Shown one piece after another: positions 33,718 to 42,042 of a stretch of 64,000 nt of DNA. Origin of the DNA: Candidatus Acetothermia bacterium (GTDB lineage Bacteria > Bipolaricaulota > Bipolaricaulia > RBG-16-55-9 > JANLFV01); the NCBI GenBank assembly GCA_024653345.1, contig JANLFV010000001.1:1-64000 (forward strand), given 5' to 3'. Position 1 is the stretch's first letter. Each line of letters starts with the position of its first letter. Under the pieces are notes generated by a model. It made no database searches and had not been told where the DNA came from. It saw nothing but the letters and a program-made list of their open reading frames with translations. The translations under genes and the position numbers were made by a program.

Positions 33718-34193
33718 GCTTCGAGCCGAAGATCGTGGCCTTCTTCTGCAACTGGTGCACCTATACCGCGGCCGATCTGGCCGGGACCTCGAGGATGCAA
33801 TATGCCCCCAACGCCCGGATCATCAGGGTGATGTGCTCGGGCCGGGTCGACCCACAGTTCGTGCTCCAGGCCTTCCGCGAGGGCGCGGACGGGGTCCTCA
33901 TCGGCGGCTGCCACCCTGGGGACTGCCACTACCAGGAGGGAAACTACAAGGCCCTGAGACGCTATCACCTCCTCGCGGCGATGCTGGAGCAGTTGGGCAT
34001 CGAGCGCGAGCGGCTCCGCCTCGAGTGGATCGCCGCCTCCGAGGGGGAGAAGGTGAAGCGGGTGATCGACGAGATGACCGAGCAACTCAAGAAACTGGGC
34101 CCGCTGAACTGGCACCGTGAGCTGGAGCCCGCTGGATCGAGCCGAAGCCCCGCGACAGGGAGTGAGAGGCCTGAGGCTAAGGAGGCGGAGTGA
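33714..34193 (+). CDS. mvhD: MvhD/FlpD-type electron-transfer subunit
   Basis: Encodes 159 residues with the [2Fe-2S] cysteines of the MvhD family: C12 and C15 (FFCNWCTYTAADLAG), MCSGRVDP, and GGCHPGDCHY. It links hydrogenase (MvhA/G) to HdrA. ATG overlaps the nfnB stop. The last 25 residues are charged and Pro/Ser-rich, probably a flexible tail. Confidence 0.93.
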   Translation: MSFEPKIVAFFCNWCTYTAADLAGTSRMQYAPNARIIRVMCSGRVDPQFVLQAFREGADGVLIGGCHPGDCHYQEGNYKALRRYHLLAAMLEQLGIERERLRLEWIAASEGEKVKRVIDEMTEQLKKLGPLNWHRELEPAGSSRSPATGSERPEAKEAE

Positions 34194-34208
34194 GGAGGCG
34201 CGCGGAGG

Positions 34209-35189
34209 ATGGCTAAACCGAAAGTCGCGTTCTATTGGTGCGGGAGCTGCGGCGGCTGCGAGGAGGCCGCCGTCGATCTCGCTGAGGATTTCCTCAAGCT
34301 GGCGGAGCAGGTGGAGCTCGTCTTCTGGCCGATCGCTCTGGACTTCAAGAAGAGCGATGTCGAGGCCCTCCCCGAGCGCGCGATCACCGCTGCGTTCATC
34401 AACGGCTCGATCCGCCTCTCCGAGCACCAAGAGATGGCCGAGCTCCTCCGGAGCAAGTCTCAATACCTAATAGCCTACGGCAGCTGCTCCCACCTCGGGG
34501 GGATTCCAGGCTTGGCCAACCTGTGGGACGACGAGGCCATCATCGACTACATCTACCGGCAAGCGCCCTCGGTGGACAATCCCCACGGGGCCCTGCCCCA
34601 GTCCCACCTAGAACTAGACGGCAAGGAGTTGGAGCTTCCGGAGTTCTGGGAGGCGGTGAAGGCCCTCGACCAGGCGGTGGAGGTAGACTACTATGTGCCG
34701 GGCTGCCCTCCCACGGCTCCAGTGACCAAGAGGGCCTTCCAAACGCTCCTCTCCGGGGAGCTCCCCCCCAAGGGGACGGTCCTCGGGGCCGGGACGAGAG
34801 CGCTCTGCCACGAGTGCCCCCTGAACGAGACTAAGCCGGAAAAGCTGTCAATAAAGCGGATCAAGCGGGTCCACCAGGTGATCCCCGATCCGAACCTCTG
34901 CCTCCTCGCTCAAGGGATCCTCTGTCTGGGGCCGGCCACCCGTGAGGGGTGCGGGGCTCAATGTATCAGGGCCCATATGCCCTGCACGGGCTGCTTCGGC
35001 CCCCTGGACCATGTGCGCGACTTCGGGGCGAAGGGCATCGCGGCCCTGGCTTCGCTCATCGACTACAACTCGGAGGAGGAGCTGATCAAGGTCTTGCGGG
35101 AGGTGCCCGACCCGGTGGGGACCTTCTACCGCTATAGCCTTCCCACCTCGCTCCTTCGACGGAAGAGGCTCACCAAGGAGGGCAGATGA
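34209..35189 (+). CDS. mvhG: [NiFe]-hydrogenase small subunit (MvhG-like)
   Basis: Iron-sulfur subunit of a cytoplasmic group 3c-type hydrogenase, 326 residues. Proximal-cluster cysteines are in WCGSCGGCE (residues 11-17), GSCSHLGG and PGCPP. C-terminal cysteines (HECPL, CLLAQGILCLGP, GCGAQC, PCTGCFGPLD) hold further clusters. No Tat signal, so cytoplasmic. Overlaps mvhA by four bases. Confidence 0.94.
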   Translation: MAKPKVAFYWCGSCGGCEEAAVDLAEDFLKLAEQVELVFWPIALDFKKSDVEALPERAITAAFINGSIRLSEHQEMAELLRSKSQYLIAYGSCSHLGGIPGLANLWDDEAIIDYIYRQAPSVDNPHGALPQSHLELDGKELELPEFWEAVKALDQAVEVDYYVPGCPPTAPVTKRAFQTLLSGELPPKGTVLGAGTRALCHECPLNETKPEKLSIKRIKRVHQVIPDPNLCLLAQGILCLGPATREGCGAQCIRAHMPCTGCFGPLDHVRDFGAKGIAALASLIDYNSEEELIKVLREVPDPVGTFYRYSLPTSLLRRKRLTKEGR

Positions 35190-36649
35190 GGAAGATCACC
35201 ATTGATCCGATCACCCGCTTGGAGGGCCATGGGAAGATCGTCATCTTCCTCAATGATCGAGGGGATGTCGAGCGGGCTTACCTCCAGATCCCGGAGCTAA
35301 GGGGGTTCGAGAAGTTCTCCCAGGGGAGGCTGGCCGAGGACATGCCCCAGATCACCTCCAGGATCTGCGGGGTCTGCCCCTGGGCCCACCACATGGCCGC
35401 CACCAAGGCCCTGGATGACCTTTACAAGGTCGACCCGCCCGCGGCGGCGAAGAAGATCCGCGAGCTGGCTTACAATGTGTTCATCTTCGAGGATCACGCG
35501 ATCCATCTCTTCTACCTTGGCGGGCCGGACCTCTTTGTGGGCCCCAGAGCCCCCAAGGCCGAGCGGAACATCCTCGGGGTGATCGGGAAGGTCGGCCTGG
35601 AGGTGGGCAAGCGGGTGATCGGGATGAGGAGGGAGCTGCGCGAGCTGGAGGCTCTCGTCGGCGGGCGGACGATCAACCCGGTGATGGGCCTCCCCGGCGG
35701 GGTCTCCAAGGCCCTCACAGCCGAGGACCAGAAGAGATTTCAGGAGACGGCCGCCCGAGCGGTCGAGTTCGCCCTGTTCACCCTCCAGCTGTTCAAGAAG
35801 ACCTTGCAGGATAACCCGCAATATCTCGAGCTGATCAAGTCCGAGGCCTACACCCACAAGACTTATTACATGGGCTTGGTCGATGACCGGGACAGGGTGA
35901 ACTTCTATGACGGCCAGGTCCGAGTGGTCGATCCCTCGGGCAAGGAGTTCGCCAAGTTCAGGGCCCAGGATTATCTGGAACATATCGCTGAGCACGTCGA
36001 GCCGTGGAGTTACACCAAGTTCTCCTTCTTGAAGAAGGTGGGGTGGAAGGGCTTTGTCGACGGGCCGGATTCGGGGATCTTGGCCGTGGCTCCATTGGGA
36101 AGGCTCAATGCCGCTTCAGGGATGGCCACCCCCGAGGCCCAAGCTGCCTACGAGGAGTTCTACGATTTCTTCGGCGAAAGGCCGGTCCACCATACTCTAG
36201 CAACCCACTGGGCGAGGATCGTGGAGATGATCTACGCCGGGGAGCGGATCAAGGAACTGGCCGATGATCCCGAGATCACCGATCCTAAGGTCCGCCTCCT
36301 CCCCACCGCCATCCCGAAGGAGGGGATCGGGGTGGTCGAGGCCCCGCGGGGGACGCTGATCCACCACTACAAGACCGATGAGCGCGGCGTGATTGAGGAG
36401 GCGAACTTGATCGTGGCCACGCAGAACAACTCCGCTCGGATCGCGATGTCCGTGGACAAGGCCGCGAGAGAGGTCATCCACGGCGACGGCCAGCTCGATG
36501 AGGGGCTCCTCAACATGGTGGAGATGGCCTTCCGAGCCTACGACCCCTGTCATGCCTGCGCCACCCACGCCCTCCCCGGGCAGATGCCGCTCCTCGTCGA
36601 GGTCTACGACCATCGTGGGGAGCTCCTAAGAGAACTCCGGCGAGGTTAG
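35186..36649 (+). CDS. mvhA: [NiFe]-hydrogenase large subunit (MvhA-like)
   Basis: Catalytic subunit, 487 residues. The active-site nickel ligands are the cysteines of RICGVC (residues 59-64) and DPCHAC (453-458). ATH follows, and 26 residues remain after His461: the extension that the maturation protease removes. Motif arrangement (CPWAHHMAATKALDD) fits group 3c (Mvh) enzymes. The protease is encoded three bases later. Confidence 0.95.
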   Translation: MRKITIDPITRLEGHGKIVIFLNDRGDVERAYLQIPELRGFEKFSQGRLAEDMPQITSRICGVCPWAHHMAATKALDDLYKVDPPAAAKKIRELAYNVFIFEDHAIHLFYLGGPDLFVGPRAPKAERNILGVIGKVGLEVGKRVIGMRRELRELEALVGGRTINPVMGLPGGVSKALTAEDQKRFQETAARAVEFALFTLQLFKKTLQDNPQYLELIKSEAYTHKTYYMGLVDDRDRVNFYDGQVRVVDPSGKEFAKFRAQDYLEHIAEHVEPWSYTKFSFLKKVGWKGFVDGPDSGILAVAPLGRLNAASGMATPEAQAAYEEFYDFFGERPVHHTLATHWARIVEMIYAGERIKELADDPEITDPKVRLLPTAIPKEGIGVVEAPRGTLIHHYKTDERGVIEEANLIVATQNNSARIAMSVDKAAREVIHGDGQLDEGLLNMVEMAFRAYDPCHACATHALPGQMPLLVEVYDHRGELLRELRRG

Positions 36650-36652
36650 CCG

Positions 36653-37117
36653 ATGCTGATCCTCGGCCTGGGAAATGAGCTTCTCCGAGACGACGGCCTA
36701 GGCCTGTGGGCCGTGCGGATCTTGAAGGAGCTCGTTCATGATGGCGGGGTCACCTTCGCCGAGAGCTGGCGGGGCGGGTTGGAGCTACTGGACCTGCTGG
36801 AAGGCCACGAGCGAGCGATCATCATCGATGCCCTGATCCCCGGGGAGGAGCCAGGCAGGATCCGGCGGCTCACCTTAGATGAGCTCGAAGCTCCGGCGGA
36901 GGCGCTCACCCCCCATCGTGCAGGCCTGAGGGAGGTGGCAGCCCTGGCCGAGAGGCTCGGGCTGGACTTCCCCCGCGAGGTGATAATCTACACCGTGGAT
37001 GTAGCTGACATCCAGACGGTCGAGGAGGGGCTGAGCGGGCCGGTGGCTGAGGCTCTGCCGCGGCTGGTCGAGCTGGTCAGAGCAGAGCTGGCCGCGGTCG
37101 CCCCCCGATCGCTGTAA
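36653..37117 (+). CDS. hydrogenase maturation protease
   Basis: HyaD/HycI-type endopeptidase of 154 residues that cleaves the large-subunit tail after nickel insertion. The nickel-sensing residues are in GLGNELLRDDGLG, IIIDALIPG and TPHRAGL. Located directly after mvhA. Accessory genes hypA-F are not in this window. Confidence 0.9.
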   Translation: MLILGLGNELLRDDGLGLWAVRILKELVHDGGVTFAESWRGGLELLDLLEGHERAIIIDALIPGEEPGRIRRLTLDELEAPAEALTPHRAGLREVAALAERLGLDFPREVIIYTVDVADIQTVEEGLSGPVAEALPRLVELVRAELAAVAPRSL

Positions 37118-37125
37118 TCTTCCCC

Positions 37126-37704
37126 ATGACTGGCGACATAAGCCTTCCCCAGATCGAGGAACTCGCCCGCGCGCTGCTCCTGAAGATCGGCGAGGATCCC
37201 GAGCGCGAGGGGCTCCGGCTCACGCCCCAGCGGGTGGCGGAGATGCTCGCCGAGCTGACCAGCGGCTATCGGACTGACCCTCGCGAGATCATCGATGGGG
37301 CGCTCTTCGCTGTCGAGTATGACGAGATGATCGTCGTTAAAGACATTGAGTTCTATTCTCTGTGTGAACACCATCTCACCCCATTCTTCGGCAAGGCCCA
37401 TGTGGGCTACATCCCCGACGGGAAGGTGATCGGCTTCTCCAAGATCCCCAGGATCGTCGACCACTTCTCCAGGAGGCTCCAGCTCCAGGAGCGCCTGACG
37501 GAGGAGATCGCCAACTTCCTGATGGAGGCCGTCGAGCCCCAGGGTGTCGGGGTGGTCCTCGAGGGGTTCCACCTCTGCATGGCGATGCGCGGGGTGAAGA
37601 AGCAGAATGCGAGGATGGTCACCTCGGCGATGAAGGGACTCTTCCGCCGGGACCCGCGGACCCGGGCCGAGTTCCTGGAGCTGATCGGCCAGGGGAAGGG
37701 CTAG
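37126..37704 (+). CDS. folE: GTP cyclohydrolase I FolE
   Basis: First enzyme of pterin synthesis: GTP to dihydroneopterin triphosphate. It has 192 residues with zinc ligands in YSLCEHHLTPFFG and the later LCMAMRG, plus FSKIPRIVDHFSRRLQLQERLT. It starts eight bases after the protease gene, so it is probably the last gene of the redox operon. Tetrahydrofolate is the C1 carrier of the bacterial Wood-Ljungdahl pathway, so linkage to H2 and Hdr genes is suggestive. Converges on thiL. Confidence 0.96.
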   Translation: MTGDISLPQIEELARALLLKIGEDPEREGLRLTPQRVAEMLAELTSGYRTDPREIIDGALFAVEYDEMIVVKDIEFYSLCEHHLTPFFGKAHVGYIPDGKVIGFSKIPRIVDHFSRRLQLQERLTEEIANFLMEAVEPQGVGVVLEGFHLCMAMRGVKKQNARMVTSAMKGLFRRDPRTRAEFLELIGQGKG

Positions 37705-37708
37705 CTCG

Positions 37709-38596
37709 CTAGTGCTCATAGCCGAGGTCGGCCAGCTCCGCCTCCTTGCCCGCTTCCACCAGCGTGAGCCTCTTCCCCGGCAAGGCCTGCCCGATGACGA
37801 AAAGCTCGGCCGCCTCCCTGGCCGCGGGGAGCCTCTCCTCGGGGAGGGTGAAGAGGAGCTCGAAGTCCTCCCCGGTGAAGAGGGCCATCTCCTTCCGGGC
37901 CCTCTCGTCCGCGGCTAGCTCCTCGACCTCGGGCAGGACGGGGACCTCCTCGTATTCGATGCGGAAGCCCACCCCGCTCGCCTCCGCAAGCTGGTAGAGC
38001 GAGCGGGCCAGCCCGTCGGAGATGTCCATCATCGCCGAGGCAAATGGCGCGAGCCTCAGCCCCTCCTGAACCCTTGGGGTGAACCGGAAGAGCTCGTTGG
38101 CCCGCTCGAGCTGGCCAGACCTGAAGAGCTTGAGGGCCACGGCCGTCCGCCCGAGCGGGCCGGTCAGGCAGACCAGCTCGCCCGCTTTCGCCCCGGAGCG
38201 CAGGATCGGCCGGTCCGCCAGCCCGAGGGCCGTGCTCACGAGCGTCAGCTCCTGGTGGCGATCGAGGTCCCCGCCGAGGAGCTCAGCTCCGACTAGATGG
38301 CAGCAGGCCTCCAGCCCGGCGAGCAGCTCCTCGATGAAGCCCCTCTCAAACTGGGGCGCGCCCAGGGCCAGGACCAGCCCCAGCGGCCGACCGCCCATCG
38401 CCGCGATATCCGAGAAAGAGACCGCGGCCGCCCGCCAGCCGATGGTGTAAGCGCTTGCGCCCTTGGGGAGGTCGGTCGCCCGGTGGACCATGTCCGTGGT
38501 CAAGAGCAGATTCGTGCCCTGGAAGGGGATCACGGCGCAGTCGTCCCCGACCTCCAGCCGCTGGGCCAGGAGCCTCAGCACCTCGCGCTCTCGCAT
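37709..38596 (-). CDS. thiL: thiamine-monophosphate kinase ThiL
   Basis: Phosphorylates thiamine monophosphate to thiamine diphosphate. Its 295 residues show VGDDCAVI near the start, TTDMVHR, SFSDIAAMGGRPL, GGDLDR, MDISDGLARSL and a GYEH end, as in ThiL. No thiamine riboswitch is visible. Its promoter (38603-38631) places the transcription start on the ATG. Converges with folE; divergent from the DUF362 gene. Confidence 0.93.
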   Translation of the reverse strand: MREREVLRLLAQRLEVGDDCAVIPFQGTNLLLTTDMVHRATDLPKGASAYTIGWRAAAVSFSDIAAMGGRPLGLVLALGAPQFERGFIEELLAGLEACCHLVGAELLGGDLDRHQELTLVSTALGLADRPILRSGAKAGELVCLTGPLGRTAVALKLFRSGQLERANELFRFTPRVQEGLRLAPFASAMMDISDGLARSLYQLAEASGVGFRIEYEEVPVLPEVEELAADERARKEMALFTGEDFELLFTLPEERLPAAREAAELFVIGQALPGKRLTLVEAGKEAELADLGYEH

Positions 38597-38602
38597 CGAC
38601 TC

Positions 38603-38631
38603 GGTATACCAGCGGGCGGGCGGCCGTTCAA
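38603..38631 (-). promoter_or_regulatory. promoter of thiL (leaderless)
   Basis: Reading leftward: TTGAAC (38631-38626), 17 bases, TATACC (38608-38603), then six bases to the ATG. It overlaps the rightward promoter of the DUF362 gene, so the two may exclude each other. Confidence 0.5.
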
Positions 38632-38655
38632 ATCCGGGAGGGGCTGGGATAAAAT
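38627..38655 (+). promoter_or_regulatory. promoter of the DUF362 gene
   Basis: TTCAAA (38627-38632), 17 bases, TAAAAT (38650-38655), then GGGAGGTGG and ATG 38675. Its -35 shares bases with the -35 of thiL on the other strand. Confidence 0.6.
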
Positions 38656-38674
38656 AGGCCGGGAGGTGGTGGCG

Positions 38675-39700
38675 ATGACCAGGCGAGAGTTCCTGAGAGC
38701 GCTCACCGGAGGCCTATTGCTCATCGAGCTTGGCTCTCATGCTCATTCGATTTCGGCGAGGGCGGGAGCTCAACCTCAACCCCAGCCCAAGTCCCCCGTC
38801 TCGCTCGTCAAGGCCCAAGACCGGCGAGAGGGGGTCCGGGCCGCGGTGGAGTTGCTCGGCCTGCCCGAGGATCAGTTTTCAGGGAAGGAGGTAATCCTCA
38901 AGCCGAACTTCAACAGCGCTGACCCCTTCCCGGGGTCGACACATAACGATACTCTTGCAGCTTTGGTAGAGCTGCTGCGGGAAAGGGGGGCAAGCAAGAT
39001 CATCGTGGCCGACCGGAGCGGGATGGGCGTCACAAGGTCGGTCATGGAGGCAAAGGGGATCTTCAAGTTGGCCGAACAGATGGGCTTTCAGGCCATCCCG
39101 ATCGATGACCTTCCTGCCGAGGAGTGGGAGCATCTCCCCCTCGAGGGGAGCCACTGGAAGCGCGGGGTGGAGCTGCCAAAGCTCTTCCTCCAGGCCGGGA
39201 GCATCGTCCAGACCTGCTGCCTCAAGACCCACCAATACGGCGGTCACTTCACGATGAGCCTGAAGAACTCTGTGGGGATGGTCGCCCGCTACTCCGTGGA
39301 GGATGGCTATGATTACATGATGGAATTGCACTCTTCACGCTACCAGCGCCAGATGATCGCCGAGATCAATGTGCTCTACAGGCCAGATCTGATCGTGCTC
39401 GATGCCCTGGAAGCCTTCGTCCGGGGCGGGCCGGACAAGGGGCCGAAGGAGAGCCCCGGAGTGATCCTCGCCTCTCAAGATCGCGTGGCGCTCGATGCCG
39501 CGGGGGTGGCGATCTTGAGGATGTATCAAATGACCACGGCCGTTGCGCGGGGGAGGATCTTCGACCAAGCCCAGATCCGAAGGGCTGTGGAGCTGGGCCT
39601 GGGAGCGAGCTCGCCCGAGGAGATCGAGCTGGTCCCCGCCGCCGACCCCGAGAGCCGGGCCTTCGCCCAGGCGGTCCGGGAGATCTTGGACAGGGGCTAA
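38675..39700 (+). CDS. Tat-exported DUF362 protein
   Basis: Encodes 341 residues. The N-terminus has a twin-arginine signal (TRREFLRALTGGLLLIE). The DUF362 domain follows: VILKPNFNSADPFPGSTHNDTLAALVELL, IIVADRSGMG, CLKTHQYGGHFTMSLKN and LDALEAFVRGGP. DUF362 proteins are poorly characterised and often go with iron-sulfur proteins; no ferredoxin motif is present here. Tat export suggests it folds, perhaps with a cofactor, before leaving the cytoplasm. ATG 38675 follows GGGAGGTGG. Confidence 0.88.
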   Translation: MTRREFLRALTGGLLLIELGSHAHSISARAGAQPQPQPKSPVSLVKAQDRREGVRAAVELLGLPEDQFSGKEVILKPNFNSADPFPGSTHNDTLAALVELLRERGASKIIVADRSGMGVTRSVMEAKGIFKLAEQMGFQAIPIDDLPAEEWEHLPLEGSHWKRGVELPKLFLQAGSIVQTCCLKTHQYGGHFTMSLKNSVGMVARYSVEDGYDYMMELHSSRYQRQMIAEINVLYRPDLIVLDALEAFVRGGPDKGPKESPGVILASQDRVALDAAGVAILRMYQMTTAVARGRIFDQAQIRRAVELGLGASSPEEIELVPAADPESRAFAQAVREILDRG

Positions 39701-39705
39701 CGGAC

Positions 39706-40170
39706 TTGGGGCCCGAGCTCAGCTTCCGAGCGAAGACCGAGCGAGACCATGCGGGCATGTTAGAAGTAGCGCGCGCCCTCCCGCAGTGGTTCACTAGAGA
39801 GGGACTGGAGGAGATGGCCCAGGATTTCGAACTTCACGACGGATTCGTCGCGACCGAGGGAGATGAGATCGTGGGGTTCATCACCTACGAGACTCTTGCA
39901 GTAGACTTAGCCGAGCTGAGCTGGATGGGAGTCCGACCGGAGTATCAGCGCCGAGGCATAGGCAAGAGGCTTTTGCAATTGGCGCAGGAACGCCTCATCG
40001 CTCAGCGCATCAAGATCCTGCAAGCGGCCACCGCCGCTGACAGCGTCCTCTACGAGCCCTATGCCAGGACGCGGGCCTTCTACCAGGCGAACGGGTTCCG
40101 GGACTATCGCGTTGACCGCGGCTACTTCCCCAATGGGGATGACCGCCTCCTCCTACAGAAGGAGCTATAA
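39706..40170 (+). CDS. GNAT-family N-acetyltransferase
   Basis: Encodes 154 residues with the acetyl-CoA loop VRPEYQRRGIGKRLLQLAQ and a YQANGF end typical of GNAT enzymes. Substrate unknown. The start is TTG 39706, six bases after the DUF362 stop; no better start exists for the complete fold. Confidence 0.85.
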   Translation: MGPELSFRAKTERDHAGMLEVARALPQWFTREGLEEMAQDFELHDGFVATEGDEIVGFITYETLAVDLAELSWMGVRPEYQRRGIGKRLLQLAQERLIAQRIKILQAATAADSVLYEPYARTRAFYQANGFRDYRVDRGYFPNGDDRLLLQKEL

Positions 40171-40185
40171 TTCTCTTCGGTCGGC

Positions 40186-40944
40186 ATGGACCTCAAGTGC
40201 GATTACGGCAAGATAGCCCCGTCCTACGATCGTTACCGAGACCTCTCCCCAGAGTTGCTCGAGGGCTGGCTGGGCGTGCTCATCCGCTGGGGGAGGCCCT
40301 CTCCCGGGATGAAGGCCCTCGATATCGGCTGTGGGACGGGCAGATTAACCATCCCTCTCCAAAGGCTGACCGGAGCAGAGGTCTGGGGCCTCGACCTCTC
40401 GGAGGAGATGCTCGAGCAGGCTAGGCAGAAGAAAGGGGCCGCGGGGGTGCACTGGGTCCTGGGGGATGCCCAGGCCCTCCCCTTCCCTGAGGGGGCCTTC
40501 GACTTCGCCTTCATGTGCCTGGTCCTCCATCATCTGGGGGACAAGGCCCAGGCGATCAGAGAGATGCATCGCGTCCTCAGGCCTGGCGGGCGGGGCCTGG
40601 TCTGGACCGTCTCGCACCGCCAGATCCGGGAATCCCCGCTGAACGCGTTCTTCCCCAGCCTGGCGGAGATCGACCTTGCGAGGTTCCCCTCGATCAGGGA
40701 GATCCGGGCCCTCATGGAGGGCGCGGGGTTCTCGGCCATTCGGGAGGAGGAGCTCGCCTTTCAAGAGGAGACGCCCACGAGCTGCTATCTCGAGCGCGTG
40801 AGGAACAGATACATCTCGACCCTGGAGTTGCTCAGCCCGGCGGAGTTCGCCTCAGGTCTGGCCAAGCTGGAGAAGAGCCTGGCAAACAAGCGCGACCAGA
40901 TGACCCGCACCCAGCAGTTCACGATCATCGTCGGTGAGAGGTAA
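40186..40944 (+). CDS. class I SAM-dependent methyltransferase
   Basis: Encodes 252 residues: motif I ALDIGCGTGRLT near 44-55, acidic loop WGLDLSEEML, motif LGDAQALPFPEGAFDFAF and MHRVLRPGG. Resembles UbiE/BioC-type enzymes (methyltransferase 11 family). Substrate unknown. It overlaps the small downstream gene. Confidence 0.88.
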   Translation: MDLKCDYGKIAPSYDRYRDLSPELLEGWLGVLIRWGRPSPGMKALDIGCGTGRLTIPLQRLTGAEVWGLDLSEEMLEQARQKKGAAGVHWVLGDAQALPFPEGAFDFAFMCLVLHHLGDKAQAIREMHRVLRPGGRGLVWTVSHRQIRESPLNAFFPSLAEIDLARFPSIREIRALMEGAGFSAIREEELAFQEETPTSCYLERVRNRYISTLELLSPAEFASGLAKLEKSLANKRDQMTRTQQFTIIVGER

Positions 40945-41215
40945 GGTGGTGGCCGAGCCACGGTTCATCGCCGAGGAGGTCGAGGTCCGCTTTGCCGAGA
41001 GGCCCGGCCTGCCTTCGGCCTTTACCTTGCAAGGGAAGGAGCACAGGATCGTTGAGATCCTGAGCGCCCGGCAGGCGCTGGACTTCAAGCGGTCCTGGTG
41101 GCGGAGGCGCCATCGGGACTATTATCTGGTGCGGACCGATCAGGGGAGGACCTTCGAGCTCTACTTCCACCGCGGTCCGGGGCGGCGGTATTGGGTGCTC
41201 TATCGCGAGCTTTGA
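40934..41215 (+). CDS. small basic hypothetical protein (DUF6504-like)
   Basis: Up to 93 residues, rich in aromatic and basic side chains (FKRSWWRRRHRDYYLVRTDQGRTFELYFHR in pattern); this resembles DUF6504-type small proteins seen next to polymerase genes elsewhere. GTG codons at 40934, 40946 and 40949 are possible starts; the first overlaps the methyltransferase end. Function unknown. Confidence 0.65.
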   Translation: MRGKVVAEPRFIAEEVEVRFAERPGLPSAFTLQGKEHRIVEILSARQALDFKRSWWRRRHRDYYLVRTDQGRTFELYFHRGPGRRYWVLYREL

Positions 41216-41250
41216 CTATGCGGCGGCTCTGAGAGGGAGAGTGGCGGCGC

Positions 41251-42042
41251 ATGACGAAGGACTGGGTCCAGGAGCTGTTCATCGAGCACGGCGAGCTCTT
41301 CCAAGCCTTCTTGGAGGAGCGACTGGCGCGGACGGAAGAGGAGGTCCGGGGGCTCCTCAACCTCTTTCAGGAGTATGGAGTGAGGCCCGGGAGCAAGATC
41401 TTGGACCTGAACTGCGGGATCGGGAGGCATAGCCTCTACTTGGCAAAAGGAGGCTATCAAGTCACGGGGATCGACATCTCCCCGCGGTATATCGCCCGAG
41501 CCAAGGAGCTGGCGCAAGAGCATGGCGTCCTTGAGCGGGCGGAGTTCTTGGCCATGGATGCCCGCCGGGTCGAGGGCCTCGCGCCCCGGAGGTTCGATGT
41601 GGTCATCAACATGTTCACTTCGCTCGGCTACTATGATGAGGCGACCGATGAGAGCATCCTCCGGCAGTGCCTGGCCCTGACAGAGAAGGGCGGCCTCTTC
41701 GTCCTGGAGATCGGCTCCCGCGACTGGATCGTCCGGCACTTCGAGCGCGCCGGTCTAGCCCGCGTGGGGGACCTCTTGGTGGTCGAGGAGCGCGGGTTGA
41801 ACCTCGAGACCTCCAGGATGGAGAACCTCTGGACCTTCTTCGAGAAGACCCTGAGGGGCTATCGCTTCAAGGCCGAGATCGCCTTGAATCATCGCCTTTA
41901 CAGCCTCCATGAACTGATCGCGCTCTTCCACCGGGCCGGATGGAGATATCGCCAGGCCTATAGTAACCTGGAGCTGAAAGAGCCCTCGCTCGATGGATCA
42001 AGGCTCATTCTCGTTGCCCAGAAAGGGGGGCTTAGCCGATGA
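41251..42042 (+). CDS. class I SAM-dependent methyltransferase
   Basis: Encodes 263 residues: motif I ILDLNCGIGRHSLYLA near 49-64 (Asn in place of the more usual Gly/Ala), VTGIDISPRYI, and FDVVINMFTSLGYY. Different from the methyltransferase at 40186 and resembles methyltransferase 25 family proteins. Overlaps the cation exchanger by four bases. Substrate unknown. Confidence 0.87.
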   Translation: MTKDWVQELFIEHGELFQAFLEERLARTEEEVRGLLNLFQEYGVRPGSKILDLNCGIGRHSLYLAKGGYQVTGIDISPRYIARAKELAQEHGVLERAEFLAMDARRVEGLAPRRFDVVINMFTSLGYYDEATDESILRQCLALTEKGGLFVLEIGSRDWIVRHFERAGLARVGDLLVVEERGLNLETSRMENLWTFFEKTLRGYRFKAEIALNHRLYSLHELIALFHRAGWRYRQAYSNLELKEPSLDGSRLILVAQKGGLSR

